Part shown: in pieces, positions 7,348 through 13,038 of the stretch
How the letters are laid out: the number at the start of each line of letters is the position of its first letter
How positions within the stretch are numbered: the stretch's first letter is position 1
The notes under the pieces: generated by a model
Told to the model about the DNA's origin: nothing
The model's database searches: none
The model's input: the letters and a program-made list of their open reading frames with translations, nothing else
Assembly (NCBI GenBank): GCA_021323815.1
Contig: JAJPKG010000311.1
Location: forward strand, 1-16,730
DNA length: 16,730 bases
DNA from: Pseudomonadota bacterium
GTDB lineage: Bacteria > Chloroflexota > Ktedonobacteria > Ktedonobacterales > JACDGC01
Direction: 5' to 3'
Made by a program: the position numbers and the translations under genes

Positions 7348-7629
7348 ATGGATTCCATCATCCAGCAGATCATTGCGATGGAGGCCACCCTTAAAGCGTG
7401 GATAGGAACCGATAATTGCGCGAGTTTCATCGAAGCTGCGCACAACGATACAGAACATATTCCTGCATATGCTCAGGGAGCCTCATCCGCTGGTTTCGTA
7501 GCCGCAGGGTTGCTTTCAATCGAAGCCGCAGCTAATGCATTGCGTAGGCACCTTAATATCCCTCTAACCAGCGTGAGTAGGGTAACGATAACATCTATTA
7601 CTTTAGACCCACCTTCCGAAGAGCAGTGA
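7348..7629 (+). CDS. Unknown 93-aa element protein
   Basis: I do not recognise this protein. The ATG at 7348 is well supported by GGGGAGGA about 7 bases upstream. It looks mostly helical: acidic and hydrophobic in the first half (MDSIIQQIIAMEATLKAWIG), an Ala-rich middle (GLLSIEAAANALRRHL near 54-69) and a Thr/Ser-rich strand-like tail (VSRVTITSITLDPPSEEQ). No signal peptide, membrane segment or Cys cluster is visible. It is the first gene inside attL, pointing inwards and facing the 69-aa gene across a shared hairpin terminator. Its base composition is closer to balanced than that of host genes, consistent with acquired DNA. Confidence 0.65.
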   Translation: MDSIIQQIIAMEATLKAWIGTDNCASFIEAAHNDTEHIPAYAQGASSAGFVAAGLLSIEAAANALRRHLNIPLTSVSRVTITSITLDPPSEEQ

Positions 7630-7642
7630 ATCGGCTTCCATC

Positions 7643-7679
7643 ATCAATTAAAAGAGCGTAGCTTGTTTGCTACGCTCTT
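7643..7679. terminator. Bidirectional hairpin terminator between convergent genes
   Basis: AAGAGCGTAGC (7652-7662) and GCTACGCTCTT (7669-7679) make a perfect 11-bp stem with a 6-base loop. On the minus strand it is followed by TTTTAATTGA, a good terminator tail for the 69-aa gene. The plus-strand tail (GGTATTGTGATTTC) is weaker but may end the 93-aa gene. Confidence 0.7.
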
Positions 7680-7703
7680 GGTATTGTGATTTCATTTCTA
7701 GCC

Positions 7704-7913
7704 TTACTTAAGGGTCAGAGAATCAATGATTACCTGTACATGCTCTCTGCTAAGCAGCTTCCGGCGACTGTCGCCGGGGTCATCAATGAACTGGATTCTC
7801 CCGGCACCGATGAGTTCGTTGATTTTCTTTTCAATCACGAACTTTCCATAGCCGGTTGCCTCTGATACTTCGTTGACCGCTTCGCTTTTGGTCAGGTATG
7901 CTCGTGTCGGCAT
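7704..7913 (-). CDS. Small wHTH-like DNA-binding protein (repressor or excisionase candidate)
   Basis: A 69-aa protein. ATG 7913 was chosen because AAGGAG (7924-7929) lies 10 bases upstream; an in-frame TTG at 7934 would add seven residues but lacks a ribosome site. The sequence LTKSEAVNEVSEATGYGKFVIEKKINELIGAGRIQFIDDP reads as helix-helix-helix followed by a beta wing, and ends in SREHVQVIIDSL. This is the layout of small winged-helix or excisionase-like proteins, but I do not recognise an exact family. It is transcribed away from the strong rightward promoter at 8023-8052, as phage and plasmid switch regulators often are. Function as a repressor or as a directionality factor is inferred from size and position only. 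Confidence 0.7.
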   Translation of the reverse strand: MPTRAYLTKSEAVNEVSEATGYGKFVIEKKINELIGAGRIQFIDDPGDSRRKLLSREHVQVIIDSLTLK

Positions 7914-7952
7914 GTATCTGAATCTCCTTGACAAAGAGTATCTGCTAGGAGA

Positions 7953-7982
7953 ATTATACTACTCATTTTTGCAAAATGTCCA
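7953..7982 (-). promoter_or_regulatory. Leftward promoter for the wHTH-like gene
   Basis: On the minus strand TGGACA (7977-7982), an 18-base spacer and a perfect TATAAT (7953-7958) are visible. The -35 box has one mismatch to consensus. Initiation near 7946 leaves a leader of about 33 bases. Confidence 0.65.
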
Positions 7983-8022
7983 GGATATACCCGAACATCT
8001 TCTAAATATTTCCGTTTTGAGC

Positions 8023-8052
8023 TTGACGATTCGGAACTGATTGGAGTATAAT
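8023..8052 (+). promoter_or_regulatory. Strong rightward promoter of the element
   Basis: TTGACG (8023-8028), an 18-base spacer and a perfect TATAAT (8047-8052) form one of the strongest promoters in the window. It fires towards the zinc-finger gene and is divergent from the promoter at 7953-7982. The 40 bases between them could hold an operator. Confidence 0.72.
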
Positions 8053-8223
8053 ACAGATAGAACATGAACAACCGAATAGCCTTGAGAAGGGGAGGGAATC
8101 GCAAGGTTCCGCCTGAAACTTTTTGATGAGCTTCGGCCAGTCAGGCAGTCTCCTTCAGCAAGTCCGTTCACTGGAACGAACGGCTCAGGGCAGCGATATC
8201 CATCTCAGACAGGGGAGGATAGC

Positions 8224-8586
8224 ATGCGGGTGATTTCGGTGCTGCCGGCGGATGCGGTGGCGATAGAAGTAGGCAAGGGGCAACACGCGTTCTTGCTCCC
8301 CTATCCTCGGCACCCGCGCGTCTTCGATGTGGTATATCATCGGCTGATTGTGGGAGCCGTGTTCAAGTGGATACGGCCTCACCGCACCGACTGGCAATGC
8401 GCCATCTGTGATGAGAAACTGGACTATCGGGCGGATATCGTCAAACACTCGGTTTTCGCCCATTTCATCGAGGCATGCCGGTTGTATCAGGTAGTCGCTC
8501 CGGCTATCCTACCGGTCGGCTTTGTTGCGCACCATTCCAGCAAAGCGCGTTTGCCCTGGCGGGTGGATGCGCCTGAGTATCGCTAG
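8224..8586 (+). CDS. Unknown 120-aa protein with a C2H2-type zinc-finger motif
   Basis: The ATG at 8224 has GGGGAGGA about 5 bases upstream, and a strong terminator follows the stop. I do not recognise a full-length family. The N-terminus (MRVISVLPADAVAIEVGKGQ) looks beta-rich; the middle holds CAIC followed by 12 residues and H-x4-H (Cys59, Cys62, His75, His80), exact C2H2 finger spacing with a DIVKHSVFAH helix; the tail is basic (HHSSKARLPWRV). Prokaryotic C2H2-like fingers occur in Ros/MucR regulators, but this is not a clear Ros homologue. A DNA-, RNA- or protein-binding role is inferred. It is the first gene after the strong element promoter, so it is likely well expressed and may be regulatory. 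Confidence 0.68.
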   Translation: MRVISVLPADAVAIEVGKGQHAFLLPYPRHPRVFDVVYHRLIVGAVFKWIRPHRTDWQCAICDEKLDYRADIVKHSVFAHFIEACRLYQVVAPAILPVGFVAHHSSKARLPWRVDAPEYR

Positions 8587-8603
8587 CACGCATTTCCTTG
8601 CTA

Positions 8604-8636
8604 AACGCTTCGGTCATTCGACCGAGGCGTTTTTTG
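8604..8636 (+). terminator. Strong intrinsic terminator after the zinc-finger gene
   Basis: AACGCTTCGGTC (8604-8615) pairs with GACCGAGGCGTT (8620-8631) over 12 bp, with one G-T pair and an ATTC loop. It overlaps and is followed by a run of six Ts (8630-8635). It starts 18 bases after the stop of the zinc-finger gene. Confidence 0.85.
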
Positions 8637-8645
8637 TTGCGGGCG
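8620..8645. repeat. 26-bp direct repeat, copy 1 (terminator right arm)
   Basis: The right arm of the terminator, its T run and the next ten bases are repeated exactly at 8916-8941. Left of the repeat the two copies are only partly alike, so copy 2 has a shorter stem. Confidence 0.85.
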
Positions 8646-8651
8646 AGCCAG

Positions 8652-8786
8652 TTAGTGAAAGAAGCCCTTGGGGCGAAAGGAGAACTGAAACCCAATCCAT
8701 AAAGCGATGCAGAGGACAACAAACAAGCTAATACCCACCACTGTAACCCAATCTGCCCAATCAGCAGGAAACTTTCGTTTGCGCAT
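8652..8786 (-). CDS. Possible 44-aa single-span membrane peptide
   Basis: This short frame starts at ATG 8786 and ends at TAA 8652-8654. It encodes a positively charged start (MRKRKFPADWADW), one hydrophobic helix of about 23 residues (near 13-35, rich in V, I, L and F) and a basic aromatic tail (SFRPKGFFH). This is the layout of a small inner-membrane protein, for example a toxin-, holin- or accessory-type peptide; no family is recognised. A GAGGAAA sequence lies about 8-10 bases upstream, which is weak to moderate support. It runs against its neighbours and lies between two copies of a 26-bp terminator repeat, so it may be a separately acquired gene. A competing longer frame overlaps it (see rejected items). 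Confidence 0.45.
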   Translation of the reverse strand: MRKRKFPADWADWVTVVGISLFVVLCIALWIGFQFSFRPKGFFH

Positions 8787-8870
8787 GAGGTAATTTCCTC
8801 TTTATTTAGTAGTACGCGAAAAGCATTTCGGTTCTCACATGCTGAGCCTTCGCAAAATTCTGAACGCGAC

Positions 8871-8882
8871 ACTCGCGCGAGT
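8871..8882. repeat. 12-bp palindrome
   Basis: ACTCGCGCGAGT is a perfect palindrome in the gene-free stretch 8787-9033. It could be a protein-binding site. That stretch otherwise holds the second terminator copy and a tRNA-like arm; no promoter for the 113-aa gene is obvious. Confidence 0.25.
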
Positions 8883-8905
8883 ATTTGTAGGAACTGTGCG
8901 ATGTC

Positions 8906-8931
8906 TTGGTCTTCTGACCGAGGCGTTTTTT
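8906..8931 (+). terminator. Second, weaker copy of the terminator
   Basis: TTGGTC-TTCT-GACCGA makes a 6-bp stem, then GGCG and six Ts (8926-8931). Its right side (8916-8941) is the second exact copy of the 26-bp repeat. The stem is half as long as in copy 1, so it may be a decayed duplicate. Confidence 0.5.
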
Positions 8932-8935
8932 GTTG

Positions 8936-8982
8936 CGGGCGGATTGGTATCACGCTGTCAGGTTCGACTCCTGGCCGCTCGT
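8936..8982 (+). other. tRNA-like acceptor plus T-arm (tRNA remnant)
   Basis: CGGGCGG (8936-8942) can pair with CCGCTCG (8975-8981) over 7 bp with one G-T pair. Directly inside is a perfect T-arm: TCAGG, loop TTCGACT, CCTGG (8958-8974). Only 15 bases, including a D-loop-like ATTGGTA, join the two, so the D stem and anticodon arm are absent. It cannot be a working tRNA; it looks like one with an internal deletion, or an element-encoded mimic. Confidence 0.4.
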
Positions 8983-9033
8983 CCCTGGCTCAGAGGGAGT
9001 CAGAAGATTCACACAGCAAAGGAGCATCACACC

Positions 9034-9375
9034 ATGCAACTCACCGGCAAAGTCTTGGGCGGCAAGACAACAACGATTACCACCAAAACCGGCACCAAGC
9101 TGGAGAAGACACGCATTCGCGTTCTCGACATCGGGGAAGAAGCCATCAACGATGTCATCAGCTATTGGATTGACCTGCTCGGCGATGCGGCCCTCACGGA
9201 CCAGCAGTTGGCGGCCATCACCCATACCGAGGTCGTCATTCAGATTCGCCGGGTGTCGCTGTCTACCTCCAACGGCAAGGCGTACCTGAACATCAATGGC
9301 GGGTTGATTTTGCCCCTCAATGGCGGGGAGCCGATTCAGTCCAAACTCGCTCAGGCGCAGATGGGCAAGAAGTAG
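9034..9375 (+). CDS. Unknown 113-aa protein, possible OB-fold ssDNA-binding protein
   Basis: The ATG at 9034 has AAAGGAG (9018-9024) 9 bases upstream; the longer frame from 8839 would read through the terminator copy and the tRNA-like region, so it was rejected. The protein has a strand-rich start (LTGKVLGGKTTTITTKTG, then KTRIRVLDIG), a central helix (AINDVISYWIDLLGD), another strand pair (TEVVIQIRRVSLSTSNGKAYLNINGGLI) and a basic end. I do not recognise the family. Alternating strands rich in K, R, T and aromatic residues resemble small OB-fold proteins; together with a rolling-circle-like initiator downstream, an ssDNA-binding role is a reasonable but unproven guess. It is separated from the next gene by a 13-bp hairpin. 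Confidence 0.72.
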   Translation: MQLTGKVLGGKTTTITTKTGTKLEKTRIRVLDIGEEAINDVISYWIDLLGDAALTDQQLAAITHTEVVIQIRRVSLSTSNGKAYLNINGGLILPLNGGEPIQSKLAQAQMGKK

Positions 9376-9387
9376 GCGACACAACAA

Positions 9388-9419
9388 TGAGGTCAGGAAA
9401 GTGGCATTTTCTGACCTCA
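9388..9419. terminator. Hairpin between the 113-aa and 68-aa genes
   Basis: TGAGGTCAGGAAA (9388-9400) pairs with TTTTCTGACCTCA (9407-9419) over 13 bp with one G-T pair and a 6-base loop. There is no T run on the plus strand, so it may attenuate transcription or protect mRNA ends rather than stop transcription fully. Confidence 0.5.
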
Positions 9420-9462
9420 GCATCCAGCCCCAAACCAAACACGACAAAGGAGACTAGATATC

Positions 9463-9669
9463 ATGGATTCTACCACATCCTTCACTCAGACCGTGCCGGT
9501 CTGGCCCTTCTCGTATCAGGGTGTGGGTTTCATCATTCTCCCGCTGGATGATGGCACCTACCAGGGCATCATCCAGGGCGGCTATTACACGGTGCCGTGT
9601 GGCACTCCCGGCCAAGCTCTCGTCTTGGTGCGTGACCTCATCCTGGCCGTAAAAGGAGAGCAACACTAA
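9463..9669 (+). CDS. Unknown 68-aa protein coupled to the membrane protein gene
   Basis: The ATG at 9463 has AAAGGAG about 10 bases upstream, and its TAA overlaps the next ATG in TAATG (9667-9671). Translation of the two genes is therefore very probably coupled and their products may work together. The protein is beta-rich: VPVWPFSYQGVGFIILPLDDGTYQGIIQGGYYTVPCG, then a helix TPGQALVLVRDLILAVKG. There is a single Cys and no clear membrane helix. I do not recognise the family. Confidence 0.7.
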   Translation: MDSTTSFTQTVPVWPFSYQGVGFIILPLDDGTYQGIIQGGYYTVPCGTPGQALVLVRDLILAVKGEQH

Positions 9670-10403
9670 TGCCCAAAGCACCACACACCCGGCGTGGTTG
9701 CCATCCCTTCACGGGTTTAGGCAAGCGCTTCACGTTCAATCGCTTGAACGTCATCATCACGGCTCTGGTGTTGAATACCGCCCTGGCACAGTTGTTTTAC
9801 AACTCCGCTGGCGTGCTACTGCCCAACAGTGATTGGCGGGTGCGCTATCTAGTGTTCTCCGCCTTCCTGTCGATGACCGCGTTCTCGTTGTTTGAACTGC
9901 ACATCGTGCGCCAGTTGAAAGAGTTGCTGGGGCGACCCAAGGCGGTGCGGGCGGGGCTGCCCAAGTGGGAGATCCCCGGCCACATCATGACGCTGGTGGT
10001 CATCTCCCTCTACAATATTTACTCCCTGGCGCTCTTGAATGCGGCGATTTGGCCGGATTTGCATTTGTCGGGGATACCGGAGTTCCCCAAACCTTTCAAG
10101 TATTACTTCCATGCGGTGATGTATTCGCTCATCCTCTTCCTGGCGGCAGTGGTCGGCGAGCGCAAGAAGAGTGCAGCGGAACAAGCGGCGGAGAAGGATG
10201 ACGAGTTGCACGCCGAGATGGTGGCTGAGAGCGACAACTATTATCGTGACCTCATCCGCAAGGGCGGGCGCAACGTGGTGAAGGCGCGGCAAGTCCTCTC
10301 CACTCCGGACCAGGCCGCACAGCAAGAGCGATTGTTGAGCGCCCTGGAAGGCGGTGAGGATGTGTCCTCGGTCCCTTTGCTTCCCCTCGGCGGCGACCCG
10401 TAG
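9669..10403 (+). CDS. Unknown 244-aa membrane protein with four predicted helices
   Basis: The protein has a basic start (MPKAPHTRRGCHPFTGLGKRF), then four hydrophobic stretches: about 29-50 (VIITALVLNTALAQLFY), 58-80 (YLVFSAFLSMTAFSLFELHIV), 100-125 (HIMTLVVISLYNIYSLALLNAAIW) and 140-160 (YFHAVMYSLILFLAAVVG). After GERKK comes a charged helical tail of about 80 residues (AAEQAAEKDDELHAEMVAES...) that should lie in the cytoplasm. Four helices plus a long soluble tail suggest a membrane-anchored scaffold or a transfer, release or exclusion factor; nothing in it resembles an ATPase or a known conjugation protein. Its start overlaps the stop of the 68-aa gene by one base, so the two form an operon. 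Confidence 0.75.
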   Translation: MPKAPHTRRGCHPFTGLGKRFTFNRLNVIITALVLNTALAQLFYNSAGVLLPNSDWRVRYLVFSAFLSMTAFSLFELHIVRQLKELLGRPKAVRAGLPKWEIPGHIMTLVVISLYNIYSLALLNAAIWPDLHLSGIPEFPKPFKYYFHAVMYSLILFLAAVVGERKKSAAEQAAEKDDELHAEMVAESDNYYRDLIRKGGRNVVKARQVLSTPDQAAQQERLLSALEGGEDVSSVPLLPLGGDP

Positions 10404-10605
10404 CGAAGGTCGTCGTCAGCCTCACCACCAATGCGGCGTTACCTTCACGGCGCATGACGGATGAGGAGAAGGCGCGCTTACGAGCGAACAAGGCATTGGA
10501 GCGGGCGTGCCGCTCTGCTAAGCAATGAACACATGTTCTAGACGCTTCCCTCACCTTCCCCATGTTTTTGAGCTTTGGACGGCCCCGCGTTGACGCCCAA
10601 TACAC

Positions 10606-10678
10606 AGCACGCAGGAAGGGGACCCGTCAAGGGCAAGGCACTGACGCCGCAGCCCTTGACGGGGAGGGAATGCGTGCT
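10606..10678. repeat. Nested inverted repeat, candidate double-strand origin
   Basis: Outer arms AGCACGCA (10606-10613) and TGCGTGCT (10671-10678) enclose inner arms CCCGTCAAGGGC (10623-10634) and GCCCTTGACGGG (10652-10663). The inner stem is a perfect 12 bp with a 17-base loop. The whole could extrude as a cruciform. It lies about 140 bases upstream of the initiator ATG. Confidence 0.72.
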
Positions 10679-10740
10679 ATCTCACAGCGTCAAGGCGGGG
10701 CGAGCCAAACCAGTAGACCAAATAGACCACAACACACCGT

Positions 10741-10792
10741 CAGGTGTAGACCTGGCGTTGAGGGAGTGCGGAGACAGTATCACGCACTCCCT
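10741..10792. repeat. Two further hairpins just upstream of rep
   Basis: CAGGT-GTAG-ACCTG (10741-10754) is followed by AGGGAGTGCG (10761-10770) and CGCACTCCCT (10783-10792), a perfect 10-bp stem with a 12-base loop. The second ends 26 bases before the rep ATG and could control rep expression or belong to the origin. Confidence 0.6.
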
Positions 10793-10818
10793 AACTTACC
10801 ATGAGGGGGAATATCACT

Positions 10819-12018
10819 ATGAGCTATCAGGTGGTGAATAAACACATTGACACCTTGATTGTCAACGTCAAGGGCAAGCTGCCGGATGGGATGGCGGCTC
10901 AGTTGGATTCGCTGCAAGAGGCGGCGAAAGAGATTGAATCAGACGTGGTGACAGCGTGGCAATTTCGCGGTCATACTATCTTCATCAAGCCGCATGGGGC
11001 GAAAAACTGGCGCTGGATTCTCACCTGTGGGGATAGTTATCTCCATCTGGATGTGAGCAAGGGCAGATTGAACGGCATTATAGCAAAGGTGCGCTTCTCG
11101 TCGCTGTTGTTGCACGAATTGGGGACCGGCGAGGCACTGGCGGCGGTTTATCGCTTCCTGGTGGTATTGTTTGGCGAGGGATTCGCCTTGCAGGTGAGTG
11201 AAGTGCATTTGTGTATGGACATCGCCGGGTGGGCGCTGTCGCTGGACGATGTGAGGCGCTTTGTCTCACAGGGGCGGGCAAAGGCGGCGCGGGTGGCAGC
11301 CGAGGATGAGAGTCCCATTGTGCGCTTCACCGGGCGGCGCTGTACCGAAATCAAGTTCAGCCAGGGTGCGCCGCATAGCTGCGATATCTACGACAAAACC
11401 TTAGAGGTCAAGTCACATGGCAAGCAGTGGTTCTATGAGGTCTGGAAAGCCAATGGGTGGGATGGTGAGTCCACCATCACGCGCGTAGAGTTCCGCTATA
11501 AACGCGAATGCTTGCATGAGATGGGGATTGAATGTCCCTATGACATGCTCGACCAATTATCCGAGATGTGGGCCTACAGCACGCAAAAATGGCTACGGCA
11601 TACGGTGCCGGATGCGGACACCAACCAAAGCCGGTGGGCAACCTCGGAAGTATGGGAACTGGTGCAAGCGGGATTCGGGGCTGATGAAGCAACTCCTTTA
11701 GCGCGCCGTAAGAAAGTGGAATTGGATACCGAGCGGTCAAAGGCAGGCTTCGTGGGCTATGCGACGAGCTGGGCGATGCGGGCTGTGTGGCTCTATGAAG
11801 TGGCACAAGCCGACCAGGCGACAGAAGAAGATGAGGCCGCGCTGGTCGGGCTGCCCCTGGATGAAGTGCAGGATGATGGCGGGGGCTTCCTGTCGTGGGC
11901 CTATGACCAGATGCAAGCCTATCTGAAAAAGCGCAAGGCGGCGAGCTTCACAGAAGTGATGGAGCTCAAAGCGCAAAAGCTGGAAAAGCTGCTCAAACAA
12001 CAGCGGGTGGCGGCATAG
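10819..12018 (+). CDS. Rep_trans-like replication initiator
   Basis: A 399-aa protein resembling the replication initiation factor family (PF02486, Rep_trans) found in rolling-circle plasmids and filamentous phages. Seen segments in family order: VSEVHLCMDIAGW (127-139), FTGRRCTEIKFSQGAPHSCDIYDKTLE (170-196) and ITRVEFRYKRE (220-230), followed by a helical C-terminus with WAMRAVWLYEVA and a basic end (KAQKLEKLLKQQ). Family members nick the double-strand origin through a Tyr; Tyr191 in YDKTLE is a candidate, but I cannot prove it. ATG 10819 was chosen over 10801 because AGGGGG lies about 9 bases upstream of it, while the first ATG has no ribosome site. The hairpin cluster immediately upstream supports an origin role. 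It ends 18 bases before the integrase gene, suggesting co-transcription. Confidence 0.78.
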   Translation: MSYQVVNKHIDTLIVNVKGKLPDGMAAQLDSLQEAAKEIESDVVTAWQFRGHTIFIKPHGAKNWRWILTCGDSYLHLDVSKGRLNGIIAKVRFSSLLLHELGTGEALAAVYRFLVVLFGEGFALQVSEVHLCMDIAGWALSLDDVRRFVSQGRAKAARVAAEDESPIVRFTGRRCTEIKFSQGAPHSCDIYDKTLEVKSHGKQWFYEVWKANGWDGESTITRVEFRYKRECLHEMGIECPYDMLDQLSEMWAYSTQKWLRHTVPDADTNQSRWATSEVWELVQAGFGADEATPLARRKKVELDTERSKAGFVGYATSWAMRAVWLYEVAQADQATEEDEAALVGLPLDEVQDDGGGFLSWAYDQMQAYLKKRKAASFTEVMELKAQKLEKLLKQQRVAA

Positions 12019-12036
12019 TGAAAGAGGGAGCGATTG

Positions 12037-13032
12037 ATGCTGCTGAAAGAGGCCATGCAAGGCTACATGATGGATGGCGAGATAGAGCGCCAGTCGCCCA
12101 GGAATCTTGACTTGAAACGTCAACGCCTGGGCTATTTTGTGAAGTGGTGCGAGGGCCAGGGGGTAACGACACTCGAAGCGGTGACGGCCAACATCGTGCG
12201 GTCGTTCGTGGTGCATCTGCAAGGGCTGAAAGCAGATGAGTTGAATCCACAAAAGCCGACGAAGGATAAACCACTGTCGCCGATGACGATTAAAGGCTAT
12301 GTTACCATTGTGCGTGCTTTCTTCGCCTGGTGCATGGCTGAGGGGCTGCTCGCCGGGCAACCCGACCCCACAAAGCGGCTGCCGCGCATCAGGATTCCTC
12401 ATTACGTCATCACCACCTTTGCCCCTGAGCAGGTGGCGGCAATGATTGATGCATGTGACCTCTCAACGCCGATTGGTTTCAGGGATTACACCATGCTGCT
12501 GGTGCTGCTGGATACTGGCATACGTGTCAGTGAGTTGTGTGGGCTGACGCTCGACAACGTGCATGAGGATTACCTGACCGTTTTCGGTAAAGGGTCGAAA
12601 GAGCGCGAGGTTGGCATAGCGCCGACGGCTGCGCGGGCGCTTTGGAAATATATCCACCAGTTCCGCCGGGCGCATGATGAGAAAGAGCAACGGGTGTTTG
12701 TTGGTCGCTATGGCATGCCGATGAACCCTAACAGCGCGTGGCATGAGTTGAAGAAAATCGGTCAGCGGGCGGGCATCGAGGGTACGCGCATGTCGCCCCA
12801 CACCTTCCGCCACACTTTTGCGCGGGCCTGGCTGGAGAACGGTGGCGAGGTTTTTAAGCTGTCGCGTGTTCTCGGCCACGCGGGGATGTACATCACTGAG
12901 GTCTATCTGAAAGACTTTCAGAGCCGAGAAGCACGCGTTGAGCATGCGAAATATTCGCCTGTAGAGCGGTGGCGCGTGGTCAAGAGTGCTGGTAGGAAGG
13001 GAGGTCACAGCAAGCGTAAAAAGAGTGTCTGA
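12037..13032 (+). CDS. int: Tyrosine recombinase / integrase
   Basis: A 331-aa XerD-like tyrosine recombinase that should integrate and excise this element at tRNA-Pro. The N-terminal SAM-like core-binding domain spans about 1-110 and the catalytic domain about 125-310. The complete active site is visible: Arg163 (DTGIRVSEL), Lys185 (GKGSKER), His255 and Arg258 (HTFRH), His281 (LGHAG) and nucleophile Tyr290 (TEVY). The C-terminus is basic (GRKGGHSKRKKSV), suiting DNA contact. ATG 12037 has GAGGGAG about 6 bases upstream; an in-frame TTG three bases earlier is less likely. It is 18 bases after rep and 173 bases before attR, the normal position for a tRNA-targeting integrase. No broken codons are seen, so it is probably active. 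Confidence 0.95.
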   Translation: MLLKEAMQGYMMDGEIERQSPRNLDLKRQRLGYFVKWCEGQGVTTLEAVTANIVRSFVVHLQGLKADELNPQKPTKDKPLSPMTIKGYVTIVRAFFAWCMAEGLLAGQPDPTKRLPRIRIPHYVITTFAPEQVAAMIDACDLSTPIGFRDYTMLLVLLDTGIRVSELCGLTLDNVHEDYLTVFGKGSKEREVGIAPTAARALWKYIHQFRRAHDEKEQRVFVGRYGMPMNPNSAWHELKKIGQRAGIEGTRMSPHTFRHTFARAWLENGGEVFKLSRVLGHAGMYITEVYLKDFQSREARVEHAKYSPVERWRVVKSAGRKGGHSKRKKSV

Positions 13033-13038
13033 GGCCAA

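Larger units (their letters stand above)
7914..8223. other. Divergent promoter region and structured leader
   Basis: This 310-base gap holds two back-to-back promoters (listed separately) separated by 40 bases, then a leader of about 165 bases in front of the zinc-finger gene. The leader contains inverted repeats GCCTGA/TCAGGC (8111-8116/8141-8146) and CCGTTC/GAACGG (8164-8169/8178-8183). A 20-codon frame from the ATG at 8064 exists but has no ribosome site, so I do not call it a gene. Confidence 0.5.
10404..10818. other. Origin-like region with nested hairpins upstream of rep
   Basis: This 415-base gap holds no convincing gene. A 24-codon frame at 10451-10525 (MTDEEKARLRANK...) has no clear ribosome site. 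It carries a large nested inverted repeat (10606-10678), two more hairpins (10741-10754 and 10761-10792) and several copies, in both orientations, of a core like CGTCAAGG (for example 10626-10632, 10655-10661 and 10687-10693). Such layouts are common at replication origins next to initiator genes. Confidence 0.5.

Noticed and set aside
8185..8463. 92-aa minus-strand frame opposite the zinc-finger gene
   Set aside because: It has no clear ribosome site, while the plus-strand gene has a strong site, promoter and terminator.
8504..8953. 149-aa minus-strand frame covering the terminator copies
   Set aside because: It runs through both terminator repeats and antisense to the zinc-finger gene. It also has a hydrophobic patch, so it competes with the 44-aa peptide, but it lacks a sensible start.
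8839..9033. Upstream extension of the 113-aa gene
   Set aside because: It would translate the terminator and tRNA-like segment; the start at 9034 has a good ribosome site.
10801..10818. Earlier ATG for the rep gene
   Set aside because: It has no ribosome site, and the AGGGGG site lies between it and the better ATG at 10819.
10575..10841. 88-aa plus-strand frame in the origin region
   Set aside because: It is built from inverted-repeat sequence, has no ribosome site and overlaps the rep start.
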